From Rhodospirillales bacterium (GTDB lineage Bacteria; Pseudomonadota; Alphaproteobacteria; Acetobacterales; Acetobacteraceae), in assembly GCA_028870815.1 (NCBI GenBank), contig JAGWOU010000094.1:1-6845 (forward strand): a stretch of 6,845 bases of DNA. The letters run 5' to 3'. Numbering within the stretch: the stretch's first letter is position 1; the number at the start of each line of letters is the position of its first letter. The position numbers and the translations under genes were made by a program. The notes under the pieces were generated by a model. The model did no database searches. It worked only from the letters and a program-made list of their open reading frames with translations, and was not told the origin of the DNA. Below are positions 6,689 through 6,845 of this stretch, piece after piece.

Positions 6689-6845
6689 CGTTACCCCCTG
6701 AACCAACTCCACCCCGAATGTGGGCTTCTGGGCAACTAGAATGAGATTCAGAAAGCCCCATATGGTCAGCAAGAAACTGGTAGGTTCTACTGGTAGGTTC
6801 TAAGGTTAGTTAGGTCTGCTCTTTTCTGTTTTGTTCCAAAAGTGG
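6689..6845. other. Right-end region without a recognisable gene
   Basis: No supported ORF, RNA gene or terminator was found on either strand from 6689 to the window edge. It contains a 13-bp tandem duplication and AGGTT-rich sequence, and is more AT-rich than the genes to the left. Reading it in all frames gave no family I recognise. Confidence 0.4.
6777..6802. repeat. Perfect tandem duplication of a 13-bp unit
   Basis: CTGGTAGGTTCTA occurs twice head to tail (6777-6789 and 6790-6802), followed by related AGGTTAGTTAGGT. The unit has no internal symmetry. It could be a slippage duplication, a protein-binding direct repeat, or a scar of an insertion/excision event. No mobile-element end is visible beside it. 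Confidence 0.8.

Noticed and set aside
1..6845. CRISPR array, tRNA/rRNA genes, insertion sequences
   Set aside because: No regularly spaced repeats, tRNA cloverleaf, transposase motifs or terminal inverted repeats with target duplications were seen.

Overview
The window looks like a chromosomal accessory stretch of a proteobacterium of moderately high GC. Dense divergent LysR-regulator/target pairs, the codon use and the protein similarities suggest an alphaproteobacterium, possibly acetic-acid-bacteria-like. That assignment is an impression from the sequence and was not tested.

Layout from left to right. Positions 1-966 (minus strand) hold the broken C-terminal part of a large DNA methyltransferase/restriction enzyme of the type ISP kind. 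It is cut by the window edge at its C-terminus, has an apparent frameshift near 810-830, and has no N-terminal half next to it. Next comes a divergent pair: an RhtA-like EamA/DMT amino-acid exporter (975-1955, minus) and a LysR regulator (2016-2873, plus). Their 60-bp intergenic region carries a symmetric -10 element readable on both strands and a palindrome that ends in the regulator's own start codon. A second divergent pair follows: a guanidinobutyrase-type ureohydrolase (gbuA, 2943-3890, minus) and a second LysR regulator (4038-4943, plus), with a perfect 8-4-8 inverted repeat between them. Convergent to that regulator lies an NCS1-family nucleobase/cation symporter-like permease (4961-6412, minus). 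The right end (6413-6845) is mostly non-coding, with one weak 51-codon ORF and a 13-bp tandem duplication.

How the genes may work together. GbuA should cleave 4-guanidinobutyrate to 4-aminobutyrate and urea, which is the end of an arginine transaminase/dehydrogenase-type route. The adjacent LysR protein is the natural candidate sensor. The NCS1 permease is a candidate importer of the guanidino compound or a related nitrogen source. The RhtA-like exporter and its LysR partner form an independent amino-acid efflux unit. I see no complete defence system, mobile element, RNA gene or CRISPR array. The most notable points are the eroded restriction-modification gene, the two symmetric regulatory regions, and the association of a guanidino-hydrolase with an NCS1 transporter.
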